Source: Pseudomonadota bacterium (GTDB lineage Bacteria > Pseudomonadota > Alphaproteobacteria > UBA2136 > JASBTF01). Taken from it: a DNA stretch of 64,000 nt. The stretch covers positions 485,218 through 549,217 of the forward strand of contig JASBTF010000002.1 in the NCBI GenBank assembly GCA_030148545.1, read 5' to 3'. The notes under the pieces are model-generated. The model searched no databases, was not told the DNA's origin, and saw nothing but the letters and a program-made list of their open reading frames with translations. Position numbers and translations under genes: made by a program. Below are positions 35,669 through 46,302 of the stretch, piece by piece; the stretch's first letter is position 1, and every line of letters starts with the position of its first letter.

Positions 35669-38143
35669 ATGTTTGCCCCATTAAAGCAATTAGCACAGTT
35701 TGTGAAGAGTTTGCCTAAACGCTCCCTGCGTTGGTGGTTGGCTGCCTGCGCTGTGCTTGGTGCTGTGGGTGCTGCTTTTGCGATGTTGCTTATTATTGGA
35801 GTGTATGTTTGGTTTTCACGCGATTTGCCGAATTATAAATCACTAGCCGATTACCGCCCAGCACAGGTAACCCAAGTTTTTGCAGCCGATGGTACATTAC
35901 TGGCCGAATTTGCACGTAAACGCCGCTACTACACGCCCATTAGCGATGTGCCACAGGAGCTGATTAATGCGTATTTAGCGGCAGAAGACACTCAGTTTTA
36001 TGAGCACGGCGGTTTTAATTTAAAGGCTATTGTACGCGCAGCATTAACCAACTTGCTCACCAACCGTTTGCAAGGCGCCAGTACCATTACGCAGCAAGTG
36101 GCTAAAACTTTTCTGCTCACGCGAGACCGTACCTATACACGTAAAATTAAGGAGCTCATCCTTTCTCGTCGTATTGAAAAAGCCTTTACGAAGGACGAAA
36201 TTTTGGAGCTCTACCTCAACCAAATTTATTTGGGAGCAGGGGCATATGGCGTAACGGCAGCGGCATTAGCTTATTATGGCAAAACGTTGGATGAACTCAC
36301 ACTAACCGAGCGTGCCATGCTGGCGGGTTTGCCAAAGGCGCCAAGCACGTATAATCCGTTGCGCAACCCACGCCGTGCCCGCGCTCGCCGCGATACCATT
36401 GTACGCCGTATCCAAAATGCTGGCTTTATTGATAAAGCAACAGCGGATGAAGCTGTGCAACAACCATTAGCACTCCAGCCTCAACCACTACTACGTGGGG
36501 AGAGCCACTTTGTAGAGCATGTACGCCGCGAGTTAGTGGCTAAATATGGTAGCGATAAAGTATTTGAAGGCGGCCTAAAGGTATGGACCACGCTGAGCAA
36601 ACCAGTGCAAGAGGCATCAGAGCTTGCGGTATATAATGGTGTACGTGCGTATGACCGTCGCCATGGCTGGCGCGGGCCAGTAGCACGCTTTGGTCTGCTT
36701 GTTGGTTGGCAGCGCCGTTTGGAACAGCTGACCGACGAACTCTCCTTACCTAATATTTTGGGTGAGCTAGCCGTTGTGCAAAGTGTGGATGATGCAACTA
36801 AGCAGGCCAGCATTAGCTTTTTAGGTGGTGCTGAAGGTACCATTCCATTCCATGCGTTGAGCTGGGCGCGGCAGTATGAATCACCCGACGACCTTGGCCC
36901 TAAAATTAAACGTGTAAGCGATGTACTGGAAGTAGGAGATGTTGTGCTAGTGCGCCCATTGGGAGAGGTAGCACGTGGTGCAACAGGTAACGCACCAGTA
37001 AACCATTACAGCTTGGAGCAAGTACCACAGGCACAGTCTGCCGTGGTGGTGATGAACCCGCACGATGGCGGCATTATGGCAATGGTAGGTGGCCTAGGTG
37101 GAGACCGTGGCTTTAACCGTGCAGTACAAGCCAAACGCCAGCCTGGCTCTGCTTTTAAACCTATTGCTTACCTAGCAGCGCTGGAGAATGGCTATACTCC
37201 TGCCACACCAGTGCTAGATGCACCTGTGGTGTTTGATGGCACGGCAGATGGCCAACGTTGGAAACCGCAAAACTACAGCCAACGCATTTATGGTGCATCA
37301 CCATTGCGTATTGGGCTAGAGAAATCCCGTAACTTGATGACCATTCGCCTAGCGCAAGACATTGGCATGCGCCGTATTATCGCTCGCGCAAAAAGCCTCG
37401 GCTACGATGCTAATATGGAATCGGGCGACCTTTCAGTAGCGTTGGGTTCGGCTGCTGTAACGCCGCTTAATCTCACACAGGTTTATGCCACGTTTGCCAA
37501 CTTAGGTAAGCAAGTAAAACCGTATAGCGTTAGTAAAGTGCTGGATAGCAATGGCGGTGTGCTGATGCAACGTGGCCGTAGCTGTGAGAGCTGCTTAAGT
37601 GCGTGGGGTTCTACCGCAGAGAATATTCCACAATATCCGCAGGAAGTTTTCCCGCAGGTGATTGACCCGCAATATGCTTACCAGGTGAATAGCATGCTGG
37701 AAGGCGTGGTGCTGCGTGGTACTGCGTGGCGCGCTAAGGAGCTCAATTTGCCATTAGCCGGTAAAACAGGCACCACGAACGACTATATCGACGCTTGGTT
37801 TATGGGGTATAGCCCGCAGGTGGTGGCTGGCGTATGGTTTGGGTTGGACCGTCCAACAACATTAGGTAACCCCGAAACTGGCTCTAAAGCAGCATTACCA
37901 ATTTGGAAAGAAGTGATGGCTGCAGCGCATGCTGGTAAAGCTGTACCGCCATTTACAGTGCCACCAGGACTAAGCTTGGTGAAGATTGACGCTGAAAATG
38001 GTACTCTGCCAACGGCGCAAACCAAACGCACGTTGTTGGAGGCGTTTATTCCCGGTACAGAACCGGGGCAAGCCAAATCTGGCAATAATAGCGTACCAAC
38101 CACCACCAGTGGCCAGCCACTGCGTTTAGATGACATTTACTAA
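35669..38143 (+). CDS. mrcA: Penicillin-binding protein 1A
   Basis: Bifunctional peptidoglycan synthase, 824 aa. One N-terminal membrane helix (WWLAACAVLGAVGAAFAMLL), the GT51 domain with catalytic Glu in AAEDTQFYEHGGFN and GASTITQQVAKTFLL, an OB-like insert, then the transpeptidase with RQPGSAFKPIAYLA (Ser nucleophile), SRN and KTGTTNDYIDAWF. No ribosome site; ATACAAT abuts the ATG. The amiC-mrcA-prfB order is common in proteobacteria. Confidence 0.95.
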   Translation: MFAPLKQLAQFVKSLPKRSLRWWLAACAVLGAVGAAFAMLLIIGVYVWFSRDLPNYKSLADYRPAQVTQVFAADGTLLAEFARKRRYYTPISDVPQELINAYLAAEDTQFYEHGGFNLKAIVRAALTNLLTNRLQGASTITQQVAKTFLLTRDRTYTRKIKELILSRRIEKAFTKDEILELYLNQIYLGAGAYGVTAAALAYYGKTLDELTLTERAMLAGLPKAPSTYNPLRNPRRARARRDTIVRRIQNAGFIDKATADEAVQQPLALQPQPLLRGESHFVEHVRRELVAKYGSDKVFEGGLKVWTTLSKPVQEASELAVYNGVRAYDRRHGWRGPVARFGLLVGWQRRLEQLTDELSLPNILGELAVVQSVDDATKQASISFLGGAEGTIPFHALSWARQYESPDDLGPKIKRVSDVLEVGDVVLVRPLGEVARGATGNAPVNHYSLEQVPQAQSAVVVMNPHDGGIMAMVGGLGGDRGFNRAVQAKRQPGSAFKPIAYLAALENGYTPATPVLDAPVVFDGTADGQRWKPQNYSQRIYGASPLRIGLEKSRNLMTIRLAQDIGMRRIIARAKSLGYDANMESGDLSVALGSAAVTPLNLTQVYATFANLGKQVKPYSVSKVLDSNGGVLMQRGRSCESCLSAWGSTAENIPQYPQEVFPQVIDPQYAYQVNSMLEGVVLRGTAWRAKELNLPLAGKTGTTNDYIDAWFMGYSPQVVAGVWFGLDRPTTLGNPETGSKAALPIWKEVMAAAHAGKAVPPFTVPPGLSLVKIDAENGTLPTAQTKRTLLEAFIPGTEPGQAKSGNNSVPTTTSGQPLRLDDIY

Positions 38144-38157
38144 GGAAGGACCTTGCG

Positions 38158-39262
38158 ATGGACGCAGAACAGCGCAGTCAGTTGGGTAAAATTCAGGAGT
38201 CGTTAGAACTCCTGAGGGGGCATCTTTGACGTTGATCAAGCCCGCACCGACCTCCAACAACTAGAAGAAAAAGCAGCTGACCCAAACTTGTGGAACTCGC
38301 CCGACGCGGCGCGTGACGTGATGCAGCAAAAAGCTCAGGTAGAGGGCAAGCTTAAGCAGTACGATGCAGCGGCACAAAAACTGGACGACGTACAAACGTT
38401 GTTTGAGTTGGCGCAAGAAATGGAAGATGAGGATACGCTGCAAGAAGCGGGCGGTGAGCTAAAAGCACTGGCGCAAAAATTAGATCAGCTAGAAACCCTA
38501 ACCATGTTGAGTGGTGAGGCAGATGGTAACAATGCGTTTGTGGAAATTCATGCAGGGGCAGGGGGCACAGAGTCGCAAGATTGGGCGCAAATGCTACTGC
38601 GTATGTACAGCCGCTATGGCGAGCGCGAAGGGTTTAAAGTTGGCTTAATTGACCAAAGCGATGGGGAAGAAGCAGGGATAAAATCTGCCACCCTTAAGCT
38701 AGAAGGCACTAACGCATTTGGGTTTTTAAAAACAGAGGGTGGCGTACACCGCTTGGTGCGCATTTCTCCCTTTGATAGCCAAAACCGGCGCCATACATCG
38801 TTTGCATCGGTGTTTGTGTACCCAGAGGTAGATGACAGCATTGAGATTGATATTAACCCCGAAGATTTGCGCGTAGATACCTACCGTGCCAGTGGTGCTG
38901 GTGGCCAGCACGTAAACACTACAGACAGCGCGGTGCGTATTACCCATACACCAACTAATATTGTTGTAACGTGCCAACAGGAGCGCTCTCAGCACCGCAA
39001 CCGTGAAAAAGCAATGAACATGCTGCGCGCACGATTGTATGAGCACGAGCTACGTCAACGCCAAGCTGCAAAGGATGAAATGGAAGCCGGTAAAACCGAA
39101 ATTGGTTGGGGGCATCAAATTCGCTCCTACGTATTACACCCCTACCAAATGGTGAAGGATTTGCGCACGGGTGTGGAAACCAGCCAATCACAACACGTGC
39201 TAGATGGCGATTTACAGAGCTTTATTCGTGCGGCATTAGCACAAAAAGTGGTGGAGGTTTAG
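38158..39262 (+). CDS. prfB: Peptide chain release factor 2 (programmed +1 frameshift)
   Basis: Reads UGA and UAA stop codons and releases the peptide; about 367 aa in two frames. The short first frame starts ATG at 38158 and ends at TGA 38227-38229; translation shifts +1 at CTT T to GAC and continues to 39262. The second frame holds the stop-recognition SPF loop (RISPFDSQN) and the GGQ motif (ASGAGGQHVNTTDSAV). The gene is intact, not a pseudogene. Confidence 0.95.
38215..38230 (+). promoter_or_regulatory. prfB autoregulatory frameshift site
   Basis: AGGGGG (internal Shine-Dalgarno-like stimulator), then CAT CTT TGA C. Low release factor 2 favours slippage on CTT, high factor favours termination. 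Confidence 0.95.
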
Positions 39263-39273
39263 GTAGGTTCGCT

Positions 39274-42240
39274 ATGGTTATTCGCACGTGCCGCCTTGCT
39301 CTCTACGCTACAATTTTATTGGTTGTGGTGCTGTTGAGTGCGGTCATAGCTGTTTTGAGCCATAGTGGGTTACTCACACAAACCATTAATAATCAGCTGG
39401 CACAGGTGCACGTGAATGCTCAAAGTTGGCAATGGCAGTGGCGTAGCGCTACTTTGGTAGGGCAAAATATTCGCTACACCCAAGCGCCAGATTTAAACAT
39501 TCCAACGCTGAATATTTCTCTAGGGTGGCGCATGGGCTTACCAAGCCTGGGGAGTATCAGTACCGAAGGTATTAGCTTAAACCTTAAACAAAATGATGCT
39601 GGTTGGCAGCTAAATGGCTGGCAGCTACCACAGCAGCAACAGCAACAATTTGAGCTTTCCATACCGTGGTGGCTACCACTCCCTACCGAAGTAAGTGCCA
39701 TTAACACGGCACTAAGCGTGCAAGCCCAAGCTTTGTCGGAAACAGTGGTGCTAGAGCAAGCTAACCTGCGTTTATTGCGCTTGGCTGATAAGTACTATGA
39801 TTTTAGCGCTACCGGTAGCTTTGGGTTCCAAAACCAGCCTGAGCGTTTGCCAGTATTGGTACGTGGTGAGCCAAGTGCTGATAATAAGGCGATTCATTTA
39901 TCTGCCAAATTTGACCACCTCCCAACAAGCTTGTTAGAGCCCATTATGCCTACCGATTTAGGCAAAGTGATTGATGCGGAAGGGCGCCTTTCGGTAGCTA
40001 TGTCACTAGGCTGGGATGGCAGCATGGGGCAGCCGCAATTTACATTACTTTTTGGTGAAGGTGAGGCACGTGTACCTGGGGTGTACCAAGGTACGGTACC
40101 GTTTAAACAGCTGAGCTTAACAGGTTGGTGGGCAGCAGATGGCGCAGCGCTGCATGTATCGCCCATTATGTTGCAAACAGTGGGGGGAGCTACAGTTTCG
40201 GTAGCAGGTAAGTTGGCACACCTAGACGACCCTGAAAAATTACACATTGATGTACGTGCGCAAGTGCCACGCATTGCTTTTGCAGATTTTTTGCCGCTCT
40301 TACCCGATGTTGACCTAGACGACACCGTAGGCTGGCTACGCGACCATATTGATGGTGGTGTGCTGCACGATATTGATTTTGTATTTAAAGGTGGTGTGGA
40401 CCAAGCCATGAATTGTGCTGCCAAATGTGGCTATGGCGGTACCGCTTGGTTCGAAAAAGCTGATGTACGCGTGCTAGATAATTTGCCCGTGCTTTACCAA
40501 GCAGGTGGAGATTTTGAACTGCGCGAAGATAAAATTTATATTCACCTACCACAGGCCGAACTACACAGCACAGCAGCGCAAGCGGTCACCCTTACTTTTG
40601 GCAAGCTATTCCGCGAAACGCATATTAAGCCAGAGCTCACTGTTAATGCCGGTACTCTAAAGGGCAATGTACAGCGCGTGATTGAAATGATTGGCATGGA
40701 GCTAGAAGATCCTGACTGGTTTGGTCCGGTACAAGGTGAGCATGTTACGAAGGGTTGGTTTAAAACACCACTTGGTGACGATGTAGACTACCCCGATGCT
40801 ACCTTTGATTTAACCGCGCAGCTCCGCAATGTGGGTCTTACGGTGCCAGATATGCCAGAACTGGTATTTAGCGGTAAAACAGGTGTGGTAAATCTCACCG
40901 AAAAAGAATTGGTGTATAAAGGGCAAGGTACGCTTGGTGGCGCACAAGTGAGCATGACCCGTGTAGATGACCTAACCCAACCTGGTGAACGTAGCGAGAC
41001 ATGGCTAGAAGGCGAAATTCCGCTTAAGCCATGGGAGCAAAGCTTACGTGATATGGGTCTGCGCTGGGAAGCACCACTGCGCGGCACAGTGCAAGTAAGC
41101 GAATATGGCGATGAGTTCCGTTTTGACTTAGCAAGTAACGCAAGTGCTAACAGCCTTACCATGGTGAACTTAAAGTGGCACAAACCACCGCAGCAGGAGC
41201 TGCATGTGGAACTATTAGGAAATTACACCCCACGCGGCACTGACTTAGACCAAATTATTGTTGGTGGCTATAATGTTGAGGTTCTTGGTCGTGGCCGGGT
41301 AACGGCTGATGAAGAGGTGGAGTTTCTTAACTTTGCACCGTTCAAGGTTGGTCCCTTAGGTATTCAGCAGCTAGATTTTCGCCCCAATATGTTGGAAGTA
41401 GTTGGTGGTAGCGTGGATTTGCGCCCATGGTGGGGTGAAAAACCAAACAAAAAACAGCAACAAAGCGAGCTGCCAGAGCAGATGGAAGTACAAATTGTGC
41501 TAGACCGGCTCCATGCACCGGGTGGCCAGTTTGCAGGTGTCTCTTTAAATGCGTTGCGCCAAGGTGGCCATTGGCAATCGGCAAAGTGGCAAGCGTTGTT
41601 GGGTTCAAGTGGCGAGGTTACCGGCCATATGGATGCTGGCCAAACCCGGCAAATTTACCTACACGCAACAGATGCTGGTCGTTTCCTCCGTTTGGTTGGG
41701 GCACATAAATCTATTGAAGGCGGTGCATTACAGCTGCAGGCACAAGTACCGCTCACCGCCAAACCTCATACAACGGGTGTGGTTAATATTAATGATATCC
41801 GTTTGCATAACGCACCGGTGCTTGCGCAGCTATTGGGTTTGCTCTCGCTAGAGCAGCTTACATCAGGTAGTGGTATTATCTTCAATACGCTCACATTCCC
41901 GTTTGAAATTCAAAATGATGTTGTAAAGCTCTCTAAGGTGCGTATGGATGGGCCAGCTATTGGTATTACAGGCGATGGCACGGTAGATACCGCGCAAAAC
42001 ATTTTAGATTGGCGCGGTAAGCTTGTGCCCGTTGCTGGGTTAAACAAGGTTGTAAGTAGCGTACCATTGCTGGGTACTATCCTTACTGGTAGCCAAGAAG
42101 GGTTGGTTGTGGCTGACTTTAGCGTAAAAGGGCCGCTGGATAGCCCGCGTGTTGGCGTTAACCCCATTTCTGTTGTAACGCCGGGTTTGGTAAAGGATAT
42201 TTTTAGTGTACTAAAAGGAACCGTAAGCGATGAAGAGTAA
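39274..42240 (+). CDS. AsmA/YhdP-like large envelope protein
   Basis: 988-aa protein with one N-terminal membrane helix (YATILLVVVLLSAVIAVL) and a long periplasmic beta-rich body; the C-terminal third (LHNAPVLAQLLGLLSLEQL, GDGTVDTAQNILDWRGKLVPV, GTILTGSQEGLVVADFSVKG) is the DUF3971/AsmA_2 tail of proteins thought to bridge lipids between membranes. ATG at 39274 chosen because AGGTAGG lies upstream and prfB ends at 39262. Overlaps the next gene by 11 nt. Confidence 0.8.
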   Translation: MVIRTCRLALYATILLVVVLLSAVIAVLSHSGLLTQTINNQLAQVHVNAQSWQWQWRSATLVGQNIRYTQAPDLNIPTLNISLGWRMGLPSLGSISTEGISLNLKQNDAGWQLNGWQLPQQQQQQFELSIPWWLPLPTEVSAINTALSVQAQALSETVVLEQANLRLLRLADKYYDFSATGSFGFQNQPERLPVLVRGEPSADNKAIHLSAKFDHLPTSLLEPIMPTDLGKVIDAEGRLSVAMSLGWDGSMGQPQFTLLFGEGEARVPGVYQGTVPFKQLSLTGWWAADGAALHVSPIMLQTVGGATVSVAGKLAHLDDPEKLHIDVRAQVPRIAFADFLPLLPDVDLDDTVGWLRDHIDGGVLHDIDFVFKGGVDQAMNCAAKCGYGGTAWFEKADVRVLDNLPVLYQAGGDFELREDKIYIHLPQAELHSTAAQAVTLTFGKLFRETHIKPELTVNAGTLKGNVQRVIEMIGMELEDPDWFGPVQGEHVTKGWFKTPLGDDVDYPDATFDLTAQLRNVGLTVPDMPELVFSGKTGVVNLTEKELVYKGQGTLGGAQVSMTRVDDLTQPGERSETWLEGEIPLKPWEQSLRDMGLRWEAPLRGTVQVSEYGDEFRFDLASNASANSLTMVNLKWHKPPQQELHVELLGNYTPRGTDLDQIIVGGYNVEVLGRGRVTADEEVEFLNFAPFKVGPLGIQQLDFRPNMLEVVGGSVDLRPWWGEKPNKKQQQSELPEQMEVQIVLDRLHAPGGQFAGVSLNALRQGGHWQSAKWQALLGSSGEVTGHMDAGQTRQIYLHATDAGRFLRLVGAHKSIEGGALQLQAQVPLTAKPHTTGVVNINDIRLHNAPVLAQLLGLLSLEQLTSGSGIIFNTLTFPFEIQNDVVKLSKVRMDGPAIGITGDGTVDTAQNILDWRGKLVPVAGLNKVVSSVPLLGTILTGSQEGLVVADFSVKGPLDSPRVGVNPISVVTPGLVKDIFSVLKGTVSDEE

Positions 42241-42688
42241 GTTATTATTGCTGTTTGCATTTGTATTAGGTGCATGCCAACCCGTTGCAGACGCAGCGCC
42301 AACGCACACTGTAAAGCTTGTAGCGCCAAATAAGCGCGATGCTGTGGCTTATGATGTAGCACTGGCACATACACCAGCTAAGCGTAGCCGTGGGTTGATG
42401 TATCGCCGCGAAATGCCAGCCGCACAAGGGATGCTATTTATATGGCCTCGCCAAGATAATGTAAAAATGTGGATGAAGAATACGCTCATTCCGCTGGATG
42501 TATTTTTCATCCGTGATCGTAAAATTGTAGCGGTAGAGCGTAATATGCGCCCACACGACTTAACACCACGCGGGCCTGGCACACCGGTAGACATGGTGTT
42601 GGAACTCAATGCTGGCCAAGCTGAACAATACGGCATTGGCCGCGGTTGGACAGTGCAAATTCTAGGCGATGTGCCAAAAGCTAAGTAA
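42230..42688 (+). CDS. DUF192 lipoprotein
   Basis: 152 aa. Lipoprotein-type signal (LLLFAFVLGACQP, Cys 16), then the DUF192 domain: SRGLMYRREMPAAQGMLFIWP, VKMWMKNTLIPLDVFFI, VDMVLELNAGQAEQYGI. Function is unknown for the family; it is small, exported and widespread. Coupled to the AsmA-like gene. Confidence 0.8.
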   Translation: MKSKLLLLFAFVLGACQPVADAAPTHTVKLVAPNKRDAVAYDVALAHTPAKRSRGLMYRREMPAAQGMLFIWPRQDNVKMWMKNTLIPLDVFFIRDRKIVAVERNMRPHDLTPRGPGTPVDMVLELNAGQAEQYGIGRGWTVQILGDVPKAK

Positions 42689-42701
42689 AATCACATTTAG
42701 T

Positions 42702-42787
42702 TCGTGGTCCCTAGGTCACGGAGTGACTAGGTCCACGCGGGGGCTGGGGTGCCCCCAGTAATAGGGGAGTGGCTTTGCCAGCTGCCC
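42702..42787 (+). repeat. Dispersed intergenic repeat, copy C
   Basis: Diverged copy: GTGGTCCCTAGGTCACGGAG, GGTCCACGCGGGGG, GGTGCCCCCAGTAATAGGGG, ending GTGGCTTTGCCAGC. Fills the gap between convergent genes. Confidence 0.65.
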
Positions 42788-42796
42788 TGTTATCAT

Positions 42797-44215
42797 CTAA
42801 TTATGGAAGGGCTTAATAGCAAAGCCTTGCCCATCTTTTTGGGAGCGTTGGTAATCTAGCAGTAAGCGGCGTACCAGCGGTGCCAGAATAATCAACCCAA
42901 TCAAGTTCGGGATAATCATCAGGCCAATGCTAATCTCCGCAATGTTCCAAACCAGCGGTACAGAAGCAAAGGTACCCAATGCCACCGCAATAACAAAAGC
43001 AAATTTATACAGTGTAATGCCACGCCCTTTGCTGAGGTAATTCAGCGCTTGTTCGCCGTAGTAACCCCAGCCTAAAATGGAGGTGAAGGCGAAGAAGATG
43101 AGGCAGAAACTTACAATCAGGTTACCAAGTGGAATGTCCCAAATGCTTAACGATAGTGTTTGGCTAAACGCAGCAGCAGTTAGGCCAGCACCAATGTTAT
43201 TGTCCGCCACTGCGGTTTGCCACAAACCGGAGGAGATAATAACCAGCGCTGTAAAGGTACACACTACTAAAGTGTCAATCATGGTTTGTGTCATGGAGAC
43301 AAGTGCTTGCTCCACCGGGTGTTTGGTTTTGGCAGCTGCCGCCGCAATAGGGGAGGAGCCTAGGCCAGATTCATTAGAAAATACACCACGGGAGAACCCT
43401 TGGCGCAAAACATCTTTCAGTACGGCGCCGGCAAAACCACCTGCAGCAGCAGTACCAGTAAAGGCATCGGTAAATACCATGGCAAGAATGCTTGGGATGT
43501 GTGTAATGTTAGCCAGCAGCACAACGCTACCTGTTACCACGTAAATAAGGATCATAGTTGGGGCAACGGCACCGGCAAACTGGCCAATACGCTGTACACC
43601 ACCAAACCAAACTAGGGCTAAAGGTACAATAATAAGAATGGCTGTAACTTCCTTAGGCAGGGCAAAAGTTTGCCATAGTACATCGCCAATGCTGTTGCTT
43701 TGCACCATGCCACCAGCACCAATACCACCCAAAATAAGGAATACGGCAAATAGCGCACCCAAAATAGGCCAGCGCACACCATCACGCAGGTAGTACATAG
43801 GCCCACCAGCCAATGTGCCATCACGACGTTTTAGGCGGAAGTGCACACCCAGTACACCTTCGGCAAACTTGGTTGCCATACCCAAAATACCGGTTACCCA
43901 CATCCAAAACAGGGCGCCTGGTCCACCAAGAGCAATAGCCGTAGCCACACCAGCAATGTTACCGGTACCTACGGTGGCGCATAGTGCTGTCATCAATGCT
44001 TGAAAGTGCGAGATATCGCCATCGTGATCGTTCTTTTTATGTTTATTATTGTGGTTGGGGTGAAAAGCTAAATTAAGCGCATAACCCAGTAGGCGGAACT
44101 GCACACCTTTAAGCAAAACAGTATAAAGCACACCAGTGCCAACAAGTAGGGTCAGCATAGGCCAGCCCCATAAAAAACCACCTAATGCGTCCATTAAAGC
44201 CTTAAATTCAATCAC
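42797..44215 (-). CDS. Sodium:alanine/glycine symporter (AGCS family)
   Basis: 472-aa inner-membrane amino acid transporter with about 10-11 helices. Family motifs: VGTGNIAGVATAIALGGPGALFWMW, GGPMYYLRDG, GVFSNESGLGSSPIAAAAA and FAFTSILGWGYYGEQALNYL. GTG start at 44215 has GGAG 7 nt upstream and overlaps the end of dsbD by 8 nt. Substrate alanine or glycine by family. Confidence 0.9.
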   Translation of the reverse strand: MIEFKALMDALGGFLWGWPMLTLLVGTGVLYTVLLKGVQFRLLGYALNLAFHPNHNNKHKKNDHDGDISHFQALMTALCATVGTGNIAGVATAIALGGPGALFWMWVTGILGMATKFAEGVLGVHFRLKRRDGTLAGGPMYYLRDGVRWPILGALFAVFLILGGIGAGGMVQSNSIGDVLWQTFALPKEVTAILIIVPLALVWFGGVQRIGQFAGAVAPTMILIYVVTGSVVLLANITHIPSILAMVFTDAFTGTAAAGGFAGAVLKDVLRQGFSRGVFSNESGLGSSPIAAAAAKTKHPVEQALVSMTQTMIDTLVVCTFTALVIISSGLWQTAVADNNIGAGLTAAAFSQTLSLSIWDIPLGNLIVSFCLIFFAFTSILGWGYYGEQALNYLSKGRGITLYKFAFVIAVALGTFASVPLVWNIAEISIGLMIIPNLIGLIILAPLVRRLLLDYQRSQKDGQGFAIKPFHN

Positions 44216-46244
44216 GGATATGCTCCAATTGTTTACGTATTTCGCCACTGGTTAACAACTGGGGCAGTACTATAGGGTCTTTTCCAGCTGCCATCAATAC
44301 ATACAGCGGTACACCTTGGCGGCCGTAACGCTCTAGCTCTTGGCTAATGGCAGGGTCGTAGCGGGTCCAGTCACCCACAAACTGCTGCACGTTATATGTT
44401 ATGAATAATTTGCGCACATCGGCAGATTTTAGCGTGGTGTGCTCGTTTACCTTACAGGTAATACACCAATCAGCCGTAAAGTTAAGGAACACAATTTGCC
44501 CATCTGCCAAAGCTTGTTCTACAGCTTTGGGTGACCATGCTTGCTCATGTTGCCTGTGTTGATCAGCTGGCATGGAGGTAGCGGGCACATAAAATTGCAC
44601 CGCCCACACGCTACCAATAACAGCCGCTAGCAAAATAACCCAGCCACCAAAGCGCGTATCATTACTTTGTGTCGGCTGGTTGAGTAAGTTAAACATCCAC
44701 ATTGCTAGCGATAACAGCAGTGCCAGTGCCAGTACAAAAGCAAGTGTATTTACCGATGTTTGCTGCCCTAGCACCCACAACAGCCATAAAGCTGTCGCAA
44801 TTAGTGGAAAACCGAGAAACTGCTTGAAGTACTCAAGCCATGGGCCGGGTTGTGGTACCCGCTGCAGCAAGTTGGGGTACAGGCTAATCAGCAAAAATGG
44901 TAGCGCTAAGCCAAGACCTAAGCTGGTAAAAATGAGCACCGCAGCAAGGCCACCTTGGGTAAGTGCCACGGCAACAGCGCCACCCATGAAAGGTGTGGTA
45001 CATGGCGTTGCCAATACTGTTACCAGTAGCCCAAACAGGGCCGAGCTCACAACGCTGCCGTTATCACGCGGGGTGAGGCGTGCTAAACTTTGCCCAAAAC
45101 TAATAAAGCCAAAAAAGTTAAAGGCTAGCAGTAACAACAGTAGTGATAGCAGCGCTACAAATAAGGGTGACTGTAGCTGAAAACCCCAACCCAACTGCGC
45201 ACCGGCAGCTTTAAGCGAGAGCAACACAAGCGCAATACCCACAAAGCTTGCCACCACACCAGCTGTGTAAGCCACGCCATGGCGCCATGGCTGTGCTACA
45301 TGAGCTTTTTTAATAATGCTTAACGCCTTAAGCATCAGTACCGGCAGCACACAAGGCATCAGGTTTAAAATAATCCCTGCAATAAAAGCCAGTGCAATAA
45401 TCAGCAATAAGTTGTGTGATGATGCATCAGCAACCGCAGGGTCACCCATAGGGATGTCATTTACCCAATAATCTTGCCCATCTAATGTTAGGCGTCCGCT
45501 GAGTGTGCTTGGCATGCCTCGGTGAACATCAGCTTTTAGTAGGAGGTTACCTTTGCTGATTTTTTGCGCTGCCGTATCGTTAATTATCCCTTCTTGTGCG
45601 GGGTAAAAGTAGGCAGTTTTGGTACCAGCGGGGAGCTGTAGTGCCATCGTATCCTCAGTAATGCTAAAGCTAAGTGGCGCTCCGGCCCACGGTTGTGCAT
45701 ATTGAGTGCGTACATTAGCAAACTGTTGCTGCACATCCTGTTTGGCAATGCTGCTGCTACCCACATTAACCGGGAGCTCTAGTGTCCCTTCGCCAGGGAT
45801 GCAAACATCCTTACACATGAGCAGGCCAGCGTGTGTTTGCAGGTGATATGTGCCAGGTGCAGCATGCTGTGGAATGCTGAGTTCATACAGTAAAATCAGC
45901 TCATCTTCATAGCCATAGTTAACGAGTGGTGGAATATCTAGCCGCAAAGGTGTTGGCCACCCTTGAATACTACTAATGCTCCAGCCTGGGGGTAGGGTCC
46001 AGTTCAGTTCGGGTGGTAGGCCGCTATCTCCAGCATTATGCCAATATACATGCCAATGTGGGGTGAGGTTAATGCGCCAGCCAATAGTTATTGTTTGGCC
46101 TGGTTGTGCTTGTTGGTGGTCGCTAATAAGCTTCAGTACCGATTGTTCGGCCACCACTTGTTGGCTTTCGGTAGCGGTTGCAAAGGAGCTAAAAAGTGCT
46201 GCAGCACATAGCAGTAACGTTGTGATAAAGCTTGATTTTTTCAT
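44208..46244 (-). CDS. dsbD: DsbD, thiol:disulfide interchange protein
   Basis: Carries reducing power from cytoplasmic thioredoxin to the periplasm; 678 aa. Signal peptide, N-terminal domain with the Cys pair MCKDVCIPGEG, a central CcdA-like membrane domain with NLMPCVLPVL and ATPCTTPFMGGA, and a C-terminal thioredoxin-like domain with DWCITCKVNE. All three Cys pairs are present. ATG 46244 is used; a GTG two codons earlier is equally placed for AAGGTG. Confidence 0.93.
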   Translation of the reverse strand: MKKSSFITTLLLCAAALFSSFATATESQQVVAEQSVLKLISDHQQAQPGQTITIGWRINLTPHWHVYWHNAGDSGLPPELNWTLPPGWSISSIQGWPTPLRLDIPPLVNYGYEDELILLYELSIPQHAAPGTYHLQTHAGLLMCKDVCIPGEGTLELPVNVGSSSIAKQDVQQQFANVRTQYAQPWAGAPLSFSITEDTMALQLPAGTKTAYFYPAQEGIINDTAAQKISKGNLLLKADVHRGMPSTLSGRLTLDGQDYWVNDIPMGDPAVADASSHNLLLIIALAFIAGIILNLMPCVLPVLMLKALSIIKKAHVAQPWRHGVAYTAGVVASFVGIALVLLSLKAAGAQLGWGFQLQSPLFVALLSLLLLLLAFNFFGFISFGQSLARLTPRDNGSVVSSALFGLLVTVLATPCTTPFMGGAVAVALTQGGLAAVLIFTSLGLGLALPFLLISLYPNLLQRVPQPGPWLEYFKQFLGFPLIATALWLLWVLGQQTSVNTLAFVLALALLLSLAMWMFNLLNQPTQSNDTRFGGWVILLAAVIGSVWAVQFYVPATSMPADQHRQHEQAWSPKAVEQALADGQIVFLNFTADWCITCKVNEHTTLKSADVRKLFITYNVQQFVGDWTRYDPAISQELERYGRQGVPLYVLMAAGKDPIVLPQLLTSGEIRKQLEHIRD

Positions 46245-46302
46245 GGTCACGCGTCACCTTATCACCAATAAACAACAATTTATAGTACTCTATATACACA
46301 CT

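Noticed and set aside
38158-38287. prfB as a frameshifted pseudogene
   Set aside because: The TGA sits in the canonical programmed frameshift context and both halves are intact.
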